Origin: Amazonocrinis nigriterrae CENA67
GTDB taxonomy: Bacteria > Cyanobacteriota > Cyanobacteriia > Cyanobacteriales > Nostocaceae
Length of the DNA stretch: 64,000 nucleotides
Reading direction: 5' to 3'
NCBI RefSeq assembly: GCF_016056305.1
Contig: NZ_JAECZC010000004.1
Coordinates: 54,515 to 118,514, forward strand
Shown: piece after piece, positions 7,295 to 17,541 of the stretch
How positions within the stretch are numbered: position 1 is the first letter of the stretch
Layout of the letters: each line of letters opens with the position of its first letter
Notes under the pieces: model-generated
Told to the model about the DNA's origin: nothing
Seen by the model: only the letters and a program-made list of their open reading frames with translations
The model's database searches: none
Made by a program: the position numbers and the translations under genes

Positions 7295-8461
7295 ATGTCT
7301 ATTCGCCCTATCTACCTAGATTGCCATGCTACCACACCTGTAGATGAACGGGTCGTTGCAGCAATGTTACCTTATTTTACAGAACACTTTGGCAATCCAT
7401 CTAGTATTAGTCATGTTTATGGTTGGGAAGCAGAAGCTGCTGTTAAACAAACGCGAGAAATATTAGCAGCAGCAATTAATGCTACTCCAGAAGAGATAAT
7501 TTTTACTAGCGGTGCAACAGAAGCTAATAATTTAGCTATTAAAGGTATTGCCGAAGCTTATTTTCAAAAAGGACAGCATATTATTACTGTTGCAACTGAA
7601 CATAGCGCAGTTATTGACCCTTGTAAATATTTAAAAAGTCTCGGTTTTGAAATTACTATTCTTCCAGTTCAAAAAGATGGATTAATTGATTTAACCGAAT
7701 TAGAAAAAGCTTTTCGGCCTGAGACAATTTTGGTGTCGGTGATGGCTGCAAATAACGAAATTGGTGTGTTGCAGCCATTGGCAGAAATTGGGGAAATGTG
7801 CCGCGATCGCAATATAATTTTTCACACAGATGCAGCTCAAGCGATCGCGAAAATTCCCCTGGATGTGCAAACAATGAAAATTGACTTAATGTCACTTACA
7901 GCACATAAAGTATACGGCCCCAAGGGTATCGGAGCGTTATACGTCCGCAGGCGCAACCCCAGAGTGCAACTTGCTCCCCAGCAACATGGAGGCGGACACG
8001 AGCGAGGGATGCGTTCTGGTACATTATATACACCGCAAATTGTCGGCTTTGGCAAAGCTGTAGAAATCGCTTTGGCAGAACAGACAATAGAAAACCAACG
8101 CCTCACCGAACTGAGACAAAGTTTGTGGTTACAGCTTTTTCAGTTAGAGGGAATTCACCTCAACGGACATCCAACCCAACGCCTAGCAGGAAATTTGAAT
8201 ATTAGTATTGAAGGCGTTGATGGAGCTGCACTATTGTTAGGATTACAGCCAGTAATGGCGGTATCTTCTGGTTCTGCTTGTTCCTCAGCCAACACATCAC
8301 CCTCCCACGTCCTCACAGCACTCGGACATTCCCCACAGCTAGCTTATGCTTCAGTGCGGTTTGGCATAGGACGATTTAACACTCAACAGGAGATTGATAT
8401 TGTAGCGAAACATGCGATCGCAACCATTCAAAGTTTACGCAAGCAGACAACATTGGTGTAG
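7295..8461 (+). CDS. Cysteine desulfurase (NifS/IscS family)
   Basis: PLP enzyme that removes sulfur from cysteine as a persulfide for Fe-S cluster, thiamine or tRNA thiolation. The 388-residue protein begins at YLDCHATTP, has EHSAV around the substrate region, the PLP lysine K205 in [12 protein letters not shown] and the sulfur-accepting Cys329 in SSGSACSSA. The short loop around that Cys and the overall length put it in the group I (NifS/IscS) class. The ATG at 7295 lies 3 nt after the previous stop. There are no nif genes nearby; the NifU-type scaffold at 17239 is 9 kb away. Whether it is the housekeeping IscS or a dedicated paralogue cannot be told here. Confidence 0.92.
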   Translation: MSIRPIYLDCHATTPVDERVVAAMLPYFTEHFGNPSSISHVYGWEAEAAVKQTREILAAAINATPEEIIFTSGATEANNLAIKGIAEAYFQKGQHIITVATEHSAVIDPCKYLKSLGFEITILPVQKDGLIDLTELEKAFRPETILVSVMAANNEIGVLQPLAEIGEMCRDRNIIFHTDAAQAIAKIPLDVQTMKIDLMSLTAHKVYGPKGIGALYVRRRNPRVQLAPQQHGGGHERGMRSGTLYTPQIVGFGKAVEIALAEQTIENQRLTELRQSLWLQLFQLEGIHLNGHPTQRLAGNLNISIEGVDGAALLLGLQPVMAVSSGSACSSANTSPSHVLTALGHSPQLAYASVRFGIGRFNTQQEIDIVAKHAIATIQSLRKQTTLV

Positions 8462-8462
8462 A

Positions 8463-8637
8463 AGAGATGGGGAGATGGGGAGATGAGGGAGATGGGGAGA
8501 TGAGGGAGATGGGGAGATGAGGGAGATGAGGGAGATGGGGGGAAGATAAGTAAACCAATTCCCAATTACCAATTCCCCATTCCCAATTACCCATTACCAA
8601 TTCCCCATTCCCAATTCCCAATTCCCCAATTCAATAT
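8463..8637. repeat. STRR arrays between convergent genes
   Basis: Two adjacent arrays: gagatgggga/gatgagg units (about 8463-8545), then ccaattccc/attacc heptamer-like units (about 8555-8632). They fill the whole space between the stop codons of the cysteine desulfurase and the S51 peptidase and even abut the latter's TGA. Confidence 0.85.
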
Positions 8638-9671
8638 GGATCTGAACTAAACCTTCCCCGCTGGACACTGCGGAAATAATAACCTCTATTTGGCAGGTTA
8701 GTTAAGTCGAAGGTATCGCCGCGGGGAACTCGCCAAATTTTATAGTCATAATAAGTCAGCGGAGTTCGGGGTTGACATACTTCTGGCGGATGGTCTCCCA
8801 GTACAAAATATGCTGCATTTCTCCCCACAACTTTCGCTAAACCATATTTATTGATTACAACGGATGTTTCCTCACTAATAGCTATTCCTAAAACGCTATT
8901 AGCAATACCATCCTGAATTTGACGCGCAATGAAAGCCATAATTCGACCCATTCTTTTACGAGTGTCAAAGTGGGTATCAATAATGGTTCCCCGCAAATAA
9001 TTCCATTGGAAAAAATTGTAAGTAAAGGTAACATTTTGATACGGATCTGACAATGCATCTCTAGTTTCAACACTCTCTTCACAAGCGCAAGAATCATATA
9101 CGTATTCGCTTTGAATCATTGCACCTGCACTAGTGCCACCAATGGCACCACCTCTGGCGTAAACTGACCTAACAGCAGCCTCCAAATTGGTACTTTTCCA
9201 ACTGCGAATGTATTGACATTGGTCGCCTCCAGCAAAAAAAATTACCTCAGCATTTCTGACTTTCTCAACAATCTCAGCTTTGTTTGCATCTTGTCGATTG
9301 CTAACAATTAGCGTCTCCACAGAATTAACGCCCTTCATGTCAGAAATTACCTGATTGTAATCATGATTACCATAAGTGCGGAGAACTACAACATCAACTT
9401 TAGTAGTGCTGTTATGACCTCCCCGAACTTGGTTAATCATCCATTGAATACCTTCTTCAACATCCGGGCCACCCCCACCCAAGCTAATCACAGGCCCAGC
9501 TAAGACGGGATAGACAGTCTCAGGTATGGGAGAAGGAAAATCGGCAGTGTCGCCCAGGAAGTAGCGTTTCAAGTCTGCTATAAAATCGCCTATAAAGAAA
9601 ACTACCATCCTCAACAACTTAGTTCCGACGGCCTTCAAGCGCTTGGCTACATTTGGTAATGCGTTTGTCAT
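8631..9671 (-). CDS. Cyanophycinase-like peptidase, family S51
   Basis: Serine peptidase-like protein of the cyanophycinase family, which cleaves the nitrogen-storage polymer cyanophycin to beta-Asp-Arg. From the ATG at 9671 it has 346 residues. The nucleophile motif GGTSAGAM places the serine at residue 181; GGGGPD at 65-70, FFAGGDQCQ at 145-153 and DTHFDTRKRMGR also match the family. It is longer than classical CphB (about 270 residues) because of an N-terminal extension of about 45 residues with an amphipathic or hydrophobic stretch (LLRMVVFFIGDFIADL), which may be a membrane association segment. No cphA synthetase is adjacent. The specificity for cyanophycin is therefore inferred from the family only. 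Confidence 0.82.
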   Translation of the reverse strand: MTNALPNVAKRLKAVGTKLLRMVVFFIGDFIADLKRYFLGDTADFPSPIPETVYPVLAGPVISLGGGGPDVEEGIQWMINQVRGGHNSTTKVDVVVLRTYGNHDYNQVISDMKGVNSVETLIVSNRQDANKAEIVEKVRNAEVIFFAGGDQCQYIRSWKSTNLEAAVRSVYARGGAIGGTSAGAMIQSEYVYDSCACEESVETRDALSDPYQNVTFTYNFFQWNYLRGTIIDTHFDTRKRMGRIMAFIARQIQDGIANSVLGIAISEETSVVINKYGLAKVVGRNAAYFVLGDHPPEVCQPRTPLTYYDYKIWRVPRGDTFDLTNLPNRGYYFRSVQRGRFSSDPY

Positions 9672-9766
9672 ACTAAACTTCTGGTGCAAACTGCAATTAT
9701 TGCTAACTTTCGCACCAGATAAGGTAAAATTTCCAGCGTATAGAGCTTGTACTGTTTTTTAACGCA

Positions 9767-9804
9767 AAATAACGCAGAGTAATCATTAATTCTCTGCGTT
9801 ATTT
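9767..9804 (-). terminator. Stem-loop between GT4 and cyanophycinase-like genes
   Basis: A perfect 13-bp inverted repeat aaataacgcagag / ctctgcgttattt with a 12-nt loop. On the minus strand it is followed by a T-rich stretch. It lies 79 nt after the GT4 stop codon and 96 nt before the next start. Confidence 0.55.
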
Positions 9805-9882
9805 GCTAAAATATCCACATTTTTTGTGGCGTTTAATTTGATAAATTGTTTTTTACTGAAGTTACTGATTACACAATATTAA

Positions 9883-11070
9883 TCACCAGCCAACTTGCGA
9901 TCGCTCTTGCACCACTCGGTGATAAACTTTATCTGTTTGCTCAGCTAATTTCGGCCAGCTAAAGCGCTGTCCTAAATCCTCATAAGCATTGTCAACCAGC
10001 CATTGTCGATAACCGGGATTTTTCAAAACCTCCAAAATTCCCCAAGCGAGGGAATCAGGATTATTCACCCAAGTAACAATACCTGTTTTCGTGTGTTGCA
10101 CAACTTCTGGGAAACCCCCTGTATTGGAAACGACCACAGGGACGCGAGAAGCAAAGCTTTCTAAAGCAACAATCCCAAAAGGTTCGTAAAGACTGGGAAA
10201 AACGGCACAGTCAGCCACAGTTTGGAATTTATCTAAATATTCATCGGAGAGAAAACCAGTAAAATAGCACTTATGCCAAATTCCTAAATCCCAAGCTTGA
10301 CGCTTGAGATGATCGGTATTTCCACCACCCACAATCACAAATTTAACGTACCCCCCCATTTCCCAAAGTACTTTGGGAGCAGCATTCAGTAATAGAGTTA
10401 CACCTTTTTCGTAGGTCATGCGACCAACATAGTAAACGATTTTTTCCCCATCCTCAGCAAATTGGCGGCGAAAATCTAGAGCGTGAAAATCTTCGTGGTG
10501 CTTTTTCTTTTCAGCACGGATACCGTTATAAATCACATCAATTTTGTCCCCAGGACTGTGCAGCGCTCGTTGTACTTCCTGCCGCATATAATCGCTGCAA
10601 ACGATAATCCGCCAAGCGTCGTAAGCGAGTAAGTTTTCTTTATTACTGATATAATGTTGGGTATCAGTGTGAATACCGTTATAACGCCCATATTCAGTGG
10701 CGTGGATGGTGGCGATTAAAGGTATTTTAAAATTATGCTTGAGAGCGATCGCAGCATCCCCAACTAACCAATCATGAGCATGGATTAAATCAAACGGCCC
10801 TTCCTCCTGAATTAACTTACCACCGTGATGTCCCATGCTTTGGTTGAAATTGACTACCCAGTGAAAGAAATCGTTACTATGTCCCACTGGCACCCGATGC
10901 ACATGTATTCCTTCGACTACCTCATACATCGATGCTTGACCACACTCCACCGTAATCAAGTGGATTTCATGCCCTAGTTTTACTAGTTCCGGGTACAGTT
11001 CCGCCACATGACGCGCAATTCCGCCAACTATTCTCGGTGGAAACTCCCAACTCAGTACCAGTACTTTCAT
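9883..11070 (-). CDS. Glycosyltransferase family 4
   Basis: Retaining glycosyltransferase of GT-B fold. From the ATG at 11070 (preceded by GGAG nine bases upstream) it has 395 residues. The N-terminal domain has the SWEFPPRIVGGIARHV glycine loop seen in glycogen-synthase-like and GT4 enzymes, and AHDWL around 100-104. The C-terminal domain has YVGRMTYEKGV and the donor-binding E-x7-E in YEPFGIVALESF. It is probably used in glycogen-like or exopolysaccharide assembly; sugar donor and acceptor cannot be predicted. A TTG two codons upstream is the alternative start. Confidence 0.85.
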   Translation of the reverse strand: MKVLVLSWEFPPRIVGGIARHVAELYPELVKLGHEIHLITVECGQASMYEVVEGIHVHRVPVGHSNDFFHWVVNFNQSMGHHGGKLIQEEGPFDLIHAHDWLVGDAAIALKHNFKIPLIATIHATEYGRYNGIHTDTQHYISNKENLLAYDAWRIIVCSDYMRQEVQRALHSPGDKIDVIYNGIRAEKKKHHEDFHALDFRRQFAEDGEKIVYYVGRMTYEKGVTLLLNAAPKVLWEMGGYVKFVIVGGGNTDHLKRQAWDLGIWHKCYFTGFLSDEYLDKFQTVADCAVFPSLYEPFGIVALESFASRVPVVVSNTGGFPEVVQHTKTGIVTWVNNPDSLAWGILEVLKNPGYRQWLVDNAYEDLGQRFSWPKLAEQTDKVYHRVVQERSQVGW

Positions 11071-11611
11071 ATACAAGATTCTCCGCTGTTTTTATAAATA
11101 TCTAAAAAACTAGATTTATCTCAAAATACAAGGGTGGCGATTACAGTGGGTATGTTTACGAAAACTTTTAGATTTTTTAACAATTTTTTGTTGAAAAAGC
11201 TGTTTAAAGGTTATCAAGGCTGAGGAAATCAGCAAAGGCCATATGAAACATCCTCAGAAGATTAACCTAAAAAAGCCACACTATAAAGATGTATGTTACC
11301 CCTACCCTCCTTTCTACTAAAGGATGGCAGAGATAACTAACCAATGACAAGAATCACGCAGATTAAACAGATTGCTAATCTTTGAATTTTTTCTGCGACT
11401 TACTTAACAGCATCATTAATGTGGCATTTATTTCGTATTTTTTTTTACAAAAAATAATAGAAAATTACGTATTAAGTAGACTTGTAAACTTTAATGCGGA
11501 CTATGATGTAATTTATGCTATCTAACTTATATAACCCATAGCAGTCCTAAAATAATTTGTGAAATATTTGACTGTTGGCTGTCATTAGTCATTAGTCTTT
11601 GTAATTATATA
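11071..11611. other. Intergenic, no gene recognised
   Basis: AT-rich spacer of about 540 nt upstream of the GT4 gene. It contains short simple stretches (cattagtcattagtc near 11583) but no convincing ORF, RNA gene or repeat family member. Confidence 0.6.
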
Positions 11612-12175
11612 GGCACTTTGACACTGACCATTTTGAACTTTTCCTATCGTGATGGTTCTGGGAAAACTCAACGTCTTAAATAACTCAGCAATCAAATCAC
11701 CGTTAAAGAGGCTCTTGCACCACCACCAAAAGTAGAAATTGATGTCAAACTAAACCCCACAGAATTGAACTTCAAAGAATGGGGAAAATTAGAAGGACAA
11801 GTCACCAATATTGGTCAAATAGCTTTAAGTAGTATTAAAGTTAGAGCCACGGGTGAAGTTGAATATAATGAGGATGTATCTTTAGGTCACTTATTAACAG
11901 GTGAAACTGTCAGATTTTCTCTTCAAGTATGTCCTATGGCAAGTGGTACTGACGTACCTATTTCCATAGAAATTAATTATATTGACCAAGTTAAACGAAC
12001 TTACAATCGTAGTATTTCTACATCTTTGCGAGTTATTAACAAAGAAAAAACTGTATCAACAACCACCTTTCATAATGTTTCATTGCTTTTGAAAGCGTCA
12101 CGTATCGAAAAAGCACATCAACAAAAGTACGTTAGGAAAGTAACGTACTCTAGTAGGGCGACCGGATTAAAATAG
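11612..12175 (+). pseudogene. Remnant of a larger protein (CARDB/Ig-like C-terminal part)
   Basis: A continuous frame reads GTLTLTILNFSYRDGSGKTQ and so on up to a TAA at 11681-11683 and then continues in the same frame as LSNQITVKEALAPPPKVEID through to 12175. The pattern of beta-strand-rich segments (GQVTNIGQIALSSIKV, LLTGETVRFSLQV) resembles CARDB-like or Ig-like accessory domains. No initiation codon with a ribosome site precedes it, so it looks like the 3' end of a longer gene whose 5' part is lost. A 136-residue ORF from the TTG at 11765 could still be translated but is more simply a fragment. Confidence 0.6.
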
Positions 12176-12212
12176 TTGATTATAACTTTCTTGTAGAAGA
12201 GGCAATATGCCT

Positions 12213-12243
12213 TTCTGGGGCGGGCTTCTAGCCCGCCCCAGAA
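12213..12243. repeat. Perfect GC-rich hairpin
   Basis: Stem of 13 bp (ttctggggcgggc / gcccgccccagaa) with a 5-nt loop, in the spacer downstream of the gene remnant. Similar GGGGCGGG-type hairpins occur at 36799-36864. It may be a terminator for the plus-strand remnant or for lepA reading from the other side, but no T-run follows. Confidence 0.6.
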
Positions 12244-12439
12244 GAGTTATATTTATGCACCAATCTTCATTTTATCTCTGTGTTCTCTGCGCCTCTGTGG
12301 TTTATCATTAATGCATTATTTTAATCCAGTCACGCTAGTAGTTCGTGTTGCTACCTTGAAATCAACTAAATAAATACGAAGTGAGGTAGAAAAATTCCTA
12401 CTCACGACGAGTTAGCTGTAAACAATGCTTGCTGTAAAA

Positions 12440-14251
12440 CTAACTTTGATCTAAACGCAGTACTGCCATAAAAGCTTCTTGAGGAACATCCACAGTACCT
12501 ACAGATTTCATCCGCTTTTTACCTTTAGCCTGCTTCTGCAAAAGTTTCTTCTTGCGGCTGATGTCGCCGCCGTAGCACTTAGCAAGCACGTCTTTGCGTA
12601 AGGCGGGGATGTGTTCACTGGCAATCACTTTACTACCAATAGATGCCTGAATTGGCACCTTAAATTGATGACGGGGAATCAATTCTTTAAGTTTTTCCGC
12701 CATTGACCGCCCAACGTTGTAAGCTTTATCGCGGTGGACAATCATCGCCAGAGAATCAACGGGATCGCCGTTAATCATGATATCCAGCTTCACCAGCGGA
12801 TTTTCGCGGTAGCCAATGAGGTGATATTCCATACTGGCATAACCGCGTGATCGCGATTTCATTTGGTCAAAAAAGTCGGTGACGACTTCCGCCAAAGGAA
12901 GCTCATACGTCAGTGTGGTACGTCCTTGGGTAAGATATTTCATATCTTTGAACACACCACGCCGATTCTGTGACAACTCCATCAATGTGCCGACGTATGT
13001 TTCCGGCGTAATCATTTCTACCTGGACGTAGGGTTCTTCGATTCTTTCGCGATCGTTAGGTGCGGGTAGATGGCTAGGATTATCGATATACAGTTCTTCA
13101 CCCTTGGTAGTTATGACTTTATAAACCACTGAAGGGGCTGTAATAATCAAATCCAGGTCGTACTCTCGTTCTAAGCGTTCCTGAACAATTTCCATGTGCA
13201 GCAAGCCTAAGAACCCACAGCGGAAGCCGAACCCCATAGCGCTAGAAGTCTCCGGTTCGTATTGCAGCGCCGCGTCGTTGAGTCTTAACTTTTCTAAAGC
13301 TTCCCGCAAGTCTTCAAATTGGTCGGCATCAATGGGGAACATACCGCAAAATACCATTGGGTTGGCTTCTGCGTAACCGGGTAAAGGTTCAGCTGCTTTG
13401 GCGTTGGCGAGAGTAATGGTATCCCCCACCCGTGCGTCAGCCACAGCTTTAATTGCTGCTGCTAAATAACCCACTTCCCCGGCGTGGAGTTCTTCTACTT
13501 GCTTTTGGGTGGGAGAAAGAACGCCTAACTCGTCGATTTCATATTCCTTCCCTGATGCCATTAAATAGACGCGATCGCCTTTTTTCAATGTGCCATCCAT
13601 CACCCGAAAATAGACAATCACTCCCCGGTAGCTGTCGTAGTAGCTATCAAAAATTAACGCCCGTAAGCGTTCATTTATGGTGTTTTTGGGCGGTGGTACG
13701 CGCTCCACAACAGCTTCTAAAATCTCATCAATACCGATTCCCTCTTTAGCAGAAGCCAGAATTGCACCACTGCAATCTAAACCGATAATTTCTTCAATTT
13801 CGCCGATTACTCGGTCTGGTTCAGCCCCAGGCAAATCGATTTTATTTAAAACTGGAATAATTTCCAGATTATGCTCAAGAGCTAAATATACATTCGCCAA
13901 AGTTTGCGCCTCGACACCTTGAGACGCATCTACTACTAATAATGCTCCTTCGCAAGCGACCAGACTACGCGATACTTCGTAAGAAAAGTCCACATGCCCA
14001 GGCGTATCAATTAGGTTCAATACATACTGCTGACCATCTTTGGCTTGATAATTCATCCGGGCAGCTTGCAGCTTAATTGTAATGCCGCGCTCCCGTTCCA
14101 AATCCATGTTGTCGAGAAACTGTTCCTTCATCTGCCGCTCGTCAACAGTGCCAGTGGCTTGCAGTAAGCGATCGGCCAAGGTTGATTTCCCATGATCGAT
14201 GTGAGCAATAATACAAAAATTGCGAATGCGAACTGCGGGAACGTCAGTCAT
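12440..14251 (-). CDS. lepA: Elongation factor 4 (LepA)
   Basis: Ribosomal back-translocase GTPase. The 603-residue length is standard. The G1 motif is AHIDHGKST at residues 16-24, G3 is DTPGH (about 82-86), and G4 is NKID (about 136-139). The conserved switch 1 pattern around [11 protein letters not shown], the EF-G-like domains, the LepA-specific C-terminal domain with [24 protein letters not shown] (split at 20 residues: [16 protein letters not shown] then AKGKKRMK) are all present. It is a single gene, with STRR arrays upstream. Identification is unambiguous. Confidence 0.97.
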   Translation of the reverse strand: MTDVPAVRIRNFCIIAHIDHGKSTLADRLLQATGTVDERQMKEQFLDNMDLERERGITIKLQAARMNYQAKDGQQYVLNLIDTPGHVDFSYEVSRSLVACEGALLVVDASQGVEAQTLANVYLALEHNLEIIPVLNKIDLPGAEPDRVIGEIEEIIGLDCSGAILASAKEGIGIDEILEAVVERVPPPKNTINERLRALIFDSYYDSYRGVIVYFRVMDGTLKKGDRVYLMASGKEYEIDELGVLSPTQKQVEELHAGEVGYLAAAIKAVADARVGDTITLANAKAAEPLPGYAEANPMVFCGMFPIDADQFEDLREALEKLRLNDAALQYEPETSSAMGFGFRCGFLGLLHMEIVQERLEREYDLDLIITAPSVVYKVITTKGEELYIDNPSHLPAPNDRERIEEPYVQVEMITPETYVGTLMELSQNRRGVFKDMKYLTQGRTTLTYELPLAEVVTDFFDQMKSRSRGYASMEYHLIGYRENPLVKLDIMINGDPVDSLAMIVHRDKAYNVGRSMAEKLKELIPRHQFKVPIQASIGSKVIASEHIPALRKDVLAKCYGGDISRKKKLLQKQAKGKKRMKSVGTVDVPQEAFMAVLRLDQS

Positions 14252-14807
14252 ATACTATCTTTGCTGAAGCAGCAACCAAGGTTAAAAGAGCAAATTACTT
14301 AATGTATTTTAATGCTTTATTAGCCAAGATGCTGCTATTAGGGAATTGGGAATTGGGAATTGGGCATGGGGAATGGGGCATGGGGCATTGGGAAATAGGG
14401 GATGAAGGGCATGAGGGAGAAATAACTCTTAACTCCTAACTCCTAACTCCTAACTTCTGCCTCCTGCCTCCTGCCTTTTAATAAAAATATAAAGTCTATT
14501 TTTACCTGATGGTATTGCTCAAGCAGGAGCGTACAATAAATATATATGTAAGTACATAGTTAAACATCGTGGGTAGTTACACCCCGTAATTGCCCATAAC
14601 TACTGATTTACTGACAAAACTTCCAAAAGCTATTGAAAGAGTGAGTTCTATGAAAATTAAAAATTAAAACCTGACTCTGTTATTTTGGTCGGATTTCGGG
14701 GAACTATGTAACTGTGACCTTTAAAACTTGTCAGTAAACAAACCCGAACCATGAATAGAACTACTTTACAAAGCTTTTGACAAAGCAACCTCTGAGTATA
14801 TAAACCT
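14252..14807. repeat. STRR-rich intergenic region
   Basis: Contains tandem arrays gggaattg (about 14340-14370), gcatggg (about 14364-14386), taactcc (about 14429-14455) and ctgcctc (about 14457-14477) upstream of lepA. The remaining 330 nt are AT-rich and lead into the small RHH-like gene at 14808; no other gene was recognised. Confidence 0.75.
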
Positions 14808-15044
14808 ATGAATATGAAAGAGAAAGCTACCAATGCGGATCAAAGACGAACCGAAAAGGTAGAAATCGCTGTCCGCCTAGATTCGGAGTTAGTGGAGCAA
14901 ATTCAACATTTGACCAATGACCCCAGCAAAGTGATTGAGGTAGCGATCCGTCAATGGTTACGAGGTGATGTTCCCAGAGATGACGAACTGACACGCACCC
15001 CCCACCGTACACCTATTCCACCTAGGGGTGAATGGAATGATTGA
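14808..15044 (+). CDS. Small RHH-like protein, unknown function
   Basis: A 78-residue protein. The central part (VEIAVRLDSELVEQIQHL, about residues 22-39) is a short strand followed by a helix, then VIEVAIRQWLRG forms a second helix; this is the ribbon-helix-helix pattern of small DNA-binding proteins and antitoxins. The C-terminal tail (DELTRTPHRTPIPPRGEW) is Pro/Arg-rich and probably disordered. ATGs at 14808 and 14814 are both possible. No toxin-like ORF is adjacent, so it could be a free regulator. RHH fold is inferred from the secondary-structure pattern only. Confidence 0.55.
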   Translation: MNMKEKATNADQRRTEKVEIAVRLDSELVEQIQHLTNDPSKVIEVAIRQWLRGDVPRDDELTRTPHRTPIPPRGEWND

Positions 15045-15220
15045 CAGCAATAAATAAGCTGTAAAAAAAAAATAAAATAAATGTAAAGTTTGTCTATCTG
15101 GATTCTAAATCAGCCAAAATACCCAATGTAGGTCTGCCAAAGCTGTAACATTTTATGCCAAAATTTGAGCAGCTTTAGAAAAACTGTTTTGAGTTGCTAT
15201 CTATCTATCCAACTCGATTA

Positions 15221-16981
15221 ATGACTATTACTGCCAATTCTCAATTGCCAAACTTATTTCCCCAAAATCTGGAATATATCAACAAGACCGATAGTTCATT
15301 ACCAACTCTAGGAGCCGAGCTGGTATACACCCAAGATGGGGCAGGGCGCTATCTGACCTTTTATTGGCAGCAAAGCGAACTGTTAGGGTTAAATCCTGAG
15401 GAAATAGTCAATCAAGGGGATGAAAATCAAATTTTTGCCCCTGTAGATCAACTTGCCTACTTGGAACAATTGCGCCGAATTCTAACCAATTTAGTGCCAG
15501 AAAAGTTTCAGTGTTGGTTTAGCTACCACAAAGAATTATTCGAGTTGGAGTTGGTGATTTGCCCGATCATGCCGCAATTGGGAACTGCGGCTACTACAGT
15601 TTTAGTTATGGGGCGGCTATTGCAAGCAAAAGTCAACAAACAACAAGTGAATGTGGCATCAAAACCACCTACACAGATAGAGCTGGCTTTGCGTTCACAG
15701 CAACATCATAAACTGGTAAATCTGATTACCAGAAATATTCGGCGGACATTAGATTTAGATATTATTTGGCAACAAACAGTAGACAGTTTGGGGAAAGCGC
15801 TGCGGCTAGAACGTTGTATTATTTGTCCCTACCAGCCTTCTAGCTCAAGAGTGCGGGTGATAGCAGAGTATCATCAGCCAGAACGCAGTTCAATGCTTGG
15901 CTTAGAAATAGATATAGCTTCTGAGCCAGCCTTTGCTCAGGCATTAGCAACGCTAGAACCAGTTGTGATGGAGGTGTCAGAATATACTCTATCTCAGCGG
16001 CAGAAAGTTTTAGTAGTAGCAACATGCTATCAAGACCAAGCAAATGGATTAATTGCCATCAGTTTGCGGGATGAATGCTGCCCGTTGACAGATACAGAAC
16101 GTGAGCTAGCAAAAGAAGTCGCAGATCAGTTGGGAACTGCGATCGCTCATGCTACTTTATACAAAGAATTAGAAGCAGCACGTCAAAAAGCCGAAGAAGC
16201 CTCACGCTTAAAGAGCGAATTTTTGGCTAATGTATCCCATGAAATTCGCACGCCTCTTAACGGCATGATCGGATTTTTGAAGCTGATATTAGAGGGTATG
16301 GCAGATGACCCAGAAGAACAAAATCAATTTTTGCAGGAAGCTCACCAGTTATCAATACACCTGCTGAACATCATCAACGATATCTTAGACATAGCCAAAA
16401 TCGAAGCAGGTAAAATGGAGCTAACTTGCGCTCCAGTCAAGCTAGATGAGCTATTTGGTGATGTAGAAAATTTTATGCGTCCCCAAGCAGAGATGAAAAA
16501 CCTCAGCTTCCGGATGCAATTGCCTCACACCTGCGATGAAATCATTGTCCAAGGCAATTACCAAAGGCTGCTACAAGTGATGCTCAACTTGGTGAACAAT
16601 GCCATCAAATTTACCCAAGAAGGCGGCATCACCATCAGCGCTGATTTAGTACTGAAAAAAGCGAAATTCCAAGACCAGCAATTTCCAGGGATGGTGAGAG
16701 TTAGAGTAGCAGACACTGGTATCGGCGTTTCCTTAGACAAACAAGATAAACTCTTTCAATTATTCTCTCAGGTAGATGGCTCTCGCACTCGGCAATACGG
16801 CGGTACAGGTTTAGGACTGGCAATATCCCAGAAGCTAGTAGAAGCAATGGGTGGTGAAGTGCATTTTTACAGTCTCGGTGAAGGACTTGGTTCAACAGTC
16901 ACATTCACAGTACCTTTGTATCAACAACCAGTAATGCTTTTATCTTTTGACAGCGACTCATCAAGCAGTGGTGAGTGGTGA
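15221..16981 (+). CDS. Sensor histidine kinase (PAS-like, GAF, HisKA, HATPase)
   Basis: Cytoplasmic two-component sensor of 586 residues from the ATG at 15221; a longer TTG start at 15194 is less likely. There are no membrane helices. The order is: N-terminal PAS-like region (about 20-120), GAF domain (about 165-300, no bilin-binding Cys-His pattern recognised), a coiled-coil linker (YKELEAARQKAEEASRLK), the H-box NVSHEIRTPL with phospho-acceptor His340, N-box VNNAIKFT, G1 DTGIGV and G2 GGTGLGLAIS. It has no receiver domain and no adjacent response regulator, so the partner is unknown. It is followed by STRR arrays. Confidence 0.88.
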   Translation: MTITANSQLPNLFPQNLEYINKTDSSLPTLGAELVYTQDGAGRYLTFYWQQSELLGLNPEEIVNQGDENQIFAPVDQLAYLEQLRRILTNLVPEKFQCWFSYHKELFELELVICPIMPQLGTAATTVLVMGRLLQAKVNKQQVNVASKPPTQIELALRSQQHHKLVNLITRNIRRTLDLDIIWQQTVDSLGKALRLERCIICPYQPSSSRVRVIAEYHQPERSSMLGLEIDIASEPAFAQALATLEPVVMEVSEYTLSQRQKVLVVATCYQDQANGLIAISLRDECCPLTDTERELAKEVADQLGTAIAHATLYKELEAARQKAEEASRLKSEFLANVSHEIRTPLNGMIGFLKLILEGMADDPEEQNQFLQEAHQLSIHLLNIINDILDIAKIEAGKMELTCAPVKLDELFGDVENFMRPQAEMKNLSFRMQLPHTCDEIIVQGNYQRLLQVMLNLVNNAIKFTQEGGITISADLVLKKAKFQDQQFPGMVRVRVADTGIGVSLDKQDKLFQLFSQVDGSRTRQYGGTGLGLAISQKLVEAMGGEVHFYSLGEGLGSTVTFTVPLYQQPVMLLSFDSDSSSSGEW

Positions 16982-16984
16982 GGT

Positions 16985-17092
16985 GCAAAGTTAGAAGTTA
17001 TGAGTTATGAGTTATGAGTGATGAGTTATTTCTCCGTCATCCCCTCATCCCCTCATCCCCCTATCTCCCCACCTCCCCATCTCCCCTGCTGG
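16985..17092. repeat. STRR arrays
   Basis: Tandem gttatga units (about 16996-17030), then tcatccc/catctccc units (about 17036-17092), directly after the histidine kinase stop codon. Confidence 0.8.
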
Positions 17093-17238
17093 GTAGACTA
17101 AACTATTCATGAGTCATCAACACATGACCTCACGCTCGTAAACTTGGCACAGAACACAATCTAGCAGCAATTAGATCTAGGATTGAGTTAACAAGCTATT
17201 GAATATAAAGTTTTTTCAGTCGCAAGAGGTCTCAAACA

Positions 17239-17469
17239 ATGGAACTGACACTTGAAAACGTCGAAACAGTCTTAGATGAAATGCGCCCTTATCTCATGTC
17301 TGATGGCGGCAATGTGGAAGTTGTAGAACTTGATGGGCCTATAGTCAAACTACGGTTGCAAGGTGCCTGTGGTTCTTGCCCTAGTTCCACTATGACCCTG
17401 AGAATGGGCATTGAACGCCGCCTGAAGGAAATGATTCCTGAAATTGGAGAAGTTGAGCAAGTAATCTAA
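17239..17469 (+). CDS. NifU-type Fe-S scaffold protein (Nfu/CnfU)
   Basis: A 76-residue protein consisting only of the NifU C-terminal (Nfu) domain, which assembles and transfers [4Fe-4S] or [2Fe-2S] clusters. The cluster-binding C-x2-C is Cys44-Cys47 in [18 protein letters not shown]. Size and sequence fit the cyanobacterial CnfU-type protein (Synechocystis ssl2667 class). ATG at 17239 is preceded by an AGAGG-like element (cgcaagaggtctcaaaca). It is a single gene between STRR arrays. Confidence 0.92.
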   Translation: MELTLENVETVLDEMRPYLMSDGGNVEVVELDGPIVKLRLQGACGSCPSSTMTLRMGIERRLKEMIPEIGEVEQVI

Positions 17470-17538
17470 AACTTAGGAGTTAGGAGTTTATGAGTTAACT
17501 TATAACTCATAACTCATAACTCATCGCTCCTCACTATA
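17470..17538. repeat. STRR arrays (gttagga, ataactc)
   Basis: Tandem taggagt units and then ataactc heptamers fill the whole 72-nt gap between the Nfu gene and the GH57 gene. Confidence 0.8.
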
Positions 17539-17541
17539 ACT

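Noticed and set aside
7295-17469. Link of the cysteine desulfurase and the Nfu protein to a nif cluster
   Set aside because: They are 9 kb apart and no nif structural or accessory genes lie between; both occur in all cyanobacteria for housekeeping.
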